This document shows, one piece after another, positions 61,594 through 64,000 of a DNA stretch of 64,000 nucleotides. The number at the start of each line of letters is the position of its first letter. Position 1 is the stretch's first letter. Made by a program: the position numbers and the translations under genes. Source of the DNA: Lacihabitans sp. CS3-21 (GTDB taxonomy: Bacteria; Bacteroidota; Bacteroidia; Cytophagales; Spirosomataceae). The stretch spans positions 1-64,000 of the forward strand of contig NZ_RJUD01000105.1 of NCBI RefSeq assembly GCF_024343675.1. Direction: 5' to 3'. A model generated the notes under the pieces. That model was not told the DNA's origin. It worked only from the letters and a program-made list of their open reading frames with translations, and did not search any database.

Positions 61594-61959
61594 TTATAAA
61601 ATAATCTTTTTCTCTACTTCCACTTTCTCAGTGTTTACAACATTGAGATCTTTCACAAAAACCTCTTTGTCGTTTGTAATTTCGAGCTGATAAGCACCGG
61701 TTTCTAACTGGGCCAAATCAAAGCAGTAGGCGGCTTTGCTGCTTCTCTTGTCGGCATACTTGGTCACCATAACTGCACCGTTTTTGTCTTTTAATTCTAC
61801 TTTCAGATTATCCCCTTTTTCTTTTTCAACGAAAACTTTTAGTGAGTGAGAGTTCTGAACATTGTACATACCAACTTTGAAACTTTGCGGCTTAGGATTA
61901 GCCAAAGAAACCGAAACAGAGATCAACAACAACGCGAATGTTTTAACTAGCTTTTTCAT
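61594..61959 (-). CDS. Small exported protein with Ig-like fold (DUF3244-like)
   Basis: A 121-residue protein with a signal peptide (residues 1-20, ending SLANP). The mature part reads as one beta-sandwich: SLKVFVEKEKGDNLKVELKD, YCFDLAQLETGAYQLEITN, and a final KDLNVVNTEKVEVEKKIIL, as in DUF3244 or T9SS-linked C-terminal modules. No lipobox. Its promoter box is overlapped by an inverted repeat, suggesting regulation. The function is unknown. Confidence 0.7.
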   Translation of the reverse strand: MKKLVKTFALLLISVSVSLANPKPQSFKVGMYNVQNSHSLKVFVEKEKGDNLKVELKDKNGAVMVTKYADKRSSKAAYCFDLAQLETGAYQLEITNDKEVFVKDLNVVNTEKVEVEKKIIL

Positions 61960-62013
61960 AATTGTACTTTTTTTTAATTTTAATTGTAATAGCTTTTCAT
62001 TTAATTAACGATA

Positions 62014-62049
62014 CAAAGATAATAGTACTATGCACTACAAGGTACTATT
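62014..62049 (-). promoter_or_regulatory. Promoter with inverted repeat upstream of the small exported protein
   Basis: The minus strand has TTG (62040-62038), 16 bp, then TATCTTTG (62021-62014). Inverted repeats AATAGTAC (62021-62028) and GTACTATT (62042-62049) flank this spacer, a plausible operator. The 10-bp palindrome ATAGTACTAT at 62022-62031 also occurs at 54783. Confidence 0.5.
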
Positions 62050-62256
62050 TATACATTAGTGGTCGATTGGTTTATGTGAACGGTAATTATTTTGTAATAG
62101 CTTTGAATGATAGATGTGATAATGCAGCCAAACGTTGCATTAAAGATGTTAAGAAAGGTTAAAAAGAATATTTGGACAAAGACTTTCGAACAAAACTCTG
62201 TGAGGTATTAATAAGAAATAGAAATAAAGTAGATTCTCAATGAATAAATAACGCAA
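62050..62256. other. Intergenic region without a recognisable gene
   Basis: This AT-rich stretch lies between the exported-protein promoter and the nusG terminator. The one longer open frame through it (61962-62162) has no family-like sequence and crosses the promoter, so it is not called. Confidence 0.5.
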
Positions 62257-62286
62257 AAAGGGCCGATTCTTTCGAATCGGCCCTTT
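62257..62286 (-). terminator. Terminator of secE-nusG
   Basis: AAAGGGCCGATTC and GAATCGGCCCTTT form a perfect 13-bp stem around TTTC, 25 bp past the nusG stop. It ends the transcript before any ribosomal-protein gene. Confidence 0.88.
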
Positions 62287-62310
62287 CAATATTTTTATAA
62301 AAAATAAGTC

Positions 62311-62862
62311 TTACATTTTTTCTACTTGAAGATAGCCAAGCTCCACAGGAGTGCTTCTACCAAAGATTTTAACACTTACACTTAGTTTTTTCTTCTCGTC
62401 ATACACTTCTTCCACAGTTCCCTCAAAGCCGTTGAAAGGTCCATCAACAACCTTAACTGACTCTCCTTTGGCAAACGATACGCCTGAATCAACACTTTCC
62501 TCCGAATTTTGTTCCTGAACACCCAAGATCCTATTCACCTCAGATTGTCTCAAAGGTTCAGGCTCTATTGAAGCACCACCATTTTTACCTAAAAAACCAA
62601 TAACGCCAGGAATACTTTTGATTAAGTGAAGTACTTCACCGTTACTCAAGTCAGCATTCACCAAAATATATCCAGGGAAGAAGTTTTTCTCTCTAACAGT
62701 TTTCTTTCCGTTTTTTACGGAAACAACTTTTTCTGAAGGTATCATAATTTCAGGAATAAAATCCGTCAATTTCCTTCTTCCTGCTTCGTTCTCAATGTAG
62801 TTTTTGATTTTTTTCTCTTGCTGAGAAACCGCTCTTACTACATACCAATTGAATTCACTCAT
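62311..62862 (-). CDS. nusG: Transcription antitermination factor NusG
   Basis: Binds RNA polymerase and couples it to Rho or the ribosome. The NGN domain ([49 protein letters not shown]) is followed by a KOW domain ([24 protein letters not shown]) in 183 residues. It follows secE by 15 bp, the universal pairing. It is followed by a strong terminator rather than rplK. Confidence 0.96.
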   Translation of the reverse strand: MSEFNWYVVRAVSQQEKKIKNYIENEAGRRKLTDFIPEIMIPSEKVVSVKNGKKTVREKNFFPGYILVNADLSNGEVLHLIKSIPGVIGFLGKNGGASIEPEPLRQSEVNRILGVQEQNSEESVDSGVSFAKGESVKVVDGPFNGFEGTVEEVYDEKKKLSVSVKIFGRSTPVELGYLQVEKM

Positions 62863-62877
62863 GATGGGAATTTATAA

Positions 62878-63069
62878 TTATATTGATTGATATAACAATC
62901 TCAGGGCGTTATCAATCAAAAAGTCAATACTACCTACTACTAAAGCAAATATAATAGATGCAATCAACACGAGCGTGGCACTTGCTTGTAATTCACTCAT
63001 TTTAGGCCAATGAACTTCATTGGTAACTTCATGCCATGAATCTTTTACAAACTGAACTAAACTATTCAT
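62878..63069 (-). CDS. secE: Preprotein translocase subunit SecE
   Basis: The small SecYEG subunit. In 63 residues it has the conserved amphipathic segment FVKDSWHEVTNEVHWPKMSE, with the WP pair, and one membrane span (about residues 33-53, TLVLIASIIFALVVGSIDFL). It lies between tRNA-Trp and nusG, the standard Bacteroidota order. Confidence 0.93.
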   Translation of the reverse strand: MNSLVQFVKDSWHEVTNEVHWPKMSELQASATLVLIASIIFALVVGSIDFLIDNALRLLYQSI

Positions 63070-63109
63070 AATTCTATATTTTTTTCAGACAATTCCATTG
63101 TCATTTTTG

Positions 63110-63180
63110 CACAGGTACTAGGACTCGAACCCAGACCGACGGTTTTGGAGACCGTAGTTCTACCTTTAAACTATACCTGT
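63110..63180 (-). tRNA. tRNA-Trp (anticodon CCA)
   Basis: Acceptor arms ACAGGTA and TACCTGT pair perfectly. The anticodon arm ACGGT-CTCCAAA-ACCGT gives CCA, and the T arm is CTGGG-TTCGAGT-CCTAG. The terminal CCA is not encoded. It is the first gene of the tRNA-Trp-secE-nusG unit. Confidence 0.95.
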
Positions 63181-63197
63181 TTATATCAATCGGGCTG

Positions 63198-63228
63198 CAA
63201 ATTTAGTTTATTTTTTTTGTTGGAGCAA
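63198..63228 (-). promoter_or_regulatory. Promoter of tRNA-Trp-secE-nusG
   Basis: The minus strand has TTG (63228-63226), 20 bp, then TAAATTTG (63205-63198). The sequence TTTGCAGCCCGATT from the end of the box is identical to the rpmG promoter. Confidence 0.7.
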
Positions 63229-64000
63229 TTAATCCTTTAAATTTTCTTTTTTAATTGTCCTAAAAACTAACAATAAACTTATCAATGACAGTAATCCTCC
63301 CATCAAAAACGGGGCCCCTGGAAAATATATGGGTGCATTTTCTTTGGTGAATATCCTAAACAAACCCAACATCAGCGGCTGACCAACAATCGCAGCAATG
63401 CTCATTAAGCTTGTTAAACCACCTTGCAACTCGCCTTGTTCGTTTTTTCCAACTTGGTTAGATATGATTCCCTGAAAAGCCGGACCCGCCAAACCACCTA
63501 TTGCAAAAGGAATCATAATAGCATACATCATCCAAGAAGAAGACGCAAACGCAAATGCAGCCAAACCCAATGCATTTATAGCTAAACCTAAGAATAAAGA
63601 TCTTTCCTGACCAATTTTGGGAATAATAACTCTGATTAAACCGCCCTGAACTATGGCTACCATTAATCCCACAAAGCCCAATGACAAACCTACTTCTAAT
63701 TTTGACCACGAAAATTTCTCAATTCCATAAAAAGACCAAGTACCTTGAGTTGCGAAGTTTGACACATTTACTAAAAACAAAGACAAAACCAGTGCCAAAA
63801 CGTACGGGTATTTTTTTAAATTCAACAAACTACCAATTGGATTTGCCCTTTTTATATCAAATTTTCGGCGATTTTCGGGCAAAAGTGACTCAGGCAAAAT
63901 AAAATAGCCATACAACCAGTTAAGAATTGCCAAACCTGCTGATACCCAAAACGGAATTCTTGTGCCATACTCTCCCAAAATCCCTCCCAATGATGGCCCA
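63229..64000 (-). CDS. TetA-like MFS transporter, C-terminal part
   Basis: The frame runs off the window at 64000 and shows about 257 C-terminal residues with eight or so membrane spans. The segments GPSLGGILGEYGTRIPFW and FILPESLLPENRR at the visible start are typical of the TCR/Tet subfamily (TetA-like) of drug:H+ antiporters, and NQVGKNEQGELQGGLTSLMS matches its later motif. The actual substrate cannot be told and need not be tetracycline. The promoter of the next unit (tRNA-Trp) begins within a few bases of its stop. Confidence 0.85.
   Translation of the reverse strand, partial: GPSLGGILGEYGTRIPFWVSAGLAILNWLYGYFILPESLLPENRRKFDIKRANPIGSLLNLKKYPYVLALVLSLFLVNVSNFATQGTWSFYGIEKFSWSKLEVGLSLGFVGLMVAIVQGGLIRVIIPKIGQERSLFLGLAINALGLAAFAFASSSWMMYAIMIPFAIGGLAGPAFQGIISNQVGKNEQGELQGGLTSLMSIAAIVGQPLMLGLFRIFTKENAPIYFPGAPFLMGGLLSLISLLLVFRTIKKENLKD

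Noticed and set aside
61962-62162. 66-codon plus-strand open frame
   Set aside because: It starts inside the promoter region of the minus-strand exported-protein gene, has no family-like sequence and no upstream signals.
63229-64000. Calling the truncated MFS gene a tetracycline resistance determinant
   Set aside because: TetA-like motifs are shared by many transporters with other substrates; only the C-terminal part is visible.

Overview
The window is a stretch of Bacteroidota chromosome, most likely from a gliding member of the Cytophagales. The evidence is gliding and type IX secretion genes (gldB, gldG, porU, porV), a SusC/SusD pair, Bacteroidota-restricted families (DUF4295, DUF4293, DUF5690, DUF3127), low GC, weak Shine-Dalgarno signals and repeated promoters of the Bacteroidota type (TTTG or TTG, about 18-20 bp, then TAnnTTTG). 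The genus cannot be fixed from the sequence. No rRNA, IS element, phage or CRISPR array was seen. One tRNA gene (Trp) is present.

Layout. 0-4 kb: GDP-fucose synthase, a methyltransferase, a VTT membrane protein and dGTPase in one tight operon. 4-12.8 kb: a glycogen-binding-domain protein, a penicillin-acylase-type hydrolase, a cysteine desulfurase, an Lrp regulator divergent from ornithine aminotransferase, a DUF5690 membrane protein and an exported TIM-barrel lipoprotein. 12.8-19.1 kb: ftsY, a thioesterase, DUF4295, rpmG, an oxidoreductase, a LpoB/CsgG-like lipoprotein, yebC, a Spy-like protein and tpiA. 19.2-21.5 kb: an AT-rich accessory islet. 21.5-28.5 kb: a DUF3127 protein, a DxDD-motif protein, then gldB, an ABC exporter, a Fur-family regulator, engB, a ROK protein and tadA. 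28.8-32.4 kb: superoxide dismutase, then a trp leader and attenuator followed by trpE, a DUF3052-like gene and trpG. 33.5-44.5 kb: a SprT-like protein, porU, porV, prmA and a 1,578-residue exported protein. 45.2-52.8 kb: SusC, SusD, a lipoprotein, a Tat-exported PLP aminotransferase and a permease. 53-57 kb: an MFS permease, a second Lrp regulator and the threonine-to-glycine pair tdh-kbl. 57.3-64 kb: a PNPOx-fold protein, fmt, DUF4293, a cupin, gldG, a small exported protein, nusG, secE, tRNA-Trp and a truncated MFS gene.

The most unusual region is the islet at 19.2-21.5 kb. It lies between two near-identical 50-bp direct repeats. It holds a LuxR-type HTH-only regulator, a secreted lipoprotein interrupted by one in-frame stop, relics of related secreted peptides, and three tiny hydrophobic proteins, all on the minus strand. 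Two copies of one dyad (ATAGGAA-N3-TTCCTAT) lie 37 bp apart upstream of the lipoprotein. They are centred near -42 and -79 of its predicted start, where an activator would bind. This looks like a small, partly decayed regulated system of secreted proteins with membrane partners. Its function is unknown.

Other points of note are a complete trp attenuator with a WW leader peptide whose ATG sits at the predicted transcription start; a SusCD locus whose enzyme is a Tat-exported PLP aminotransferase rather than a glycan hydrolase; and nusG cut off by its own terminator from the ribosomal-protein genes that normally follow it.
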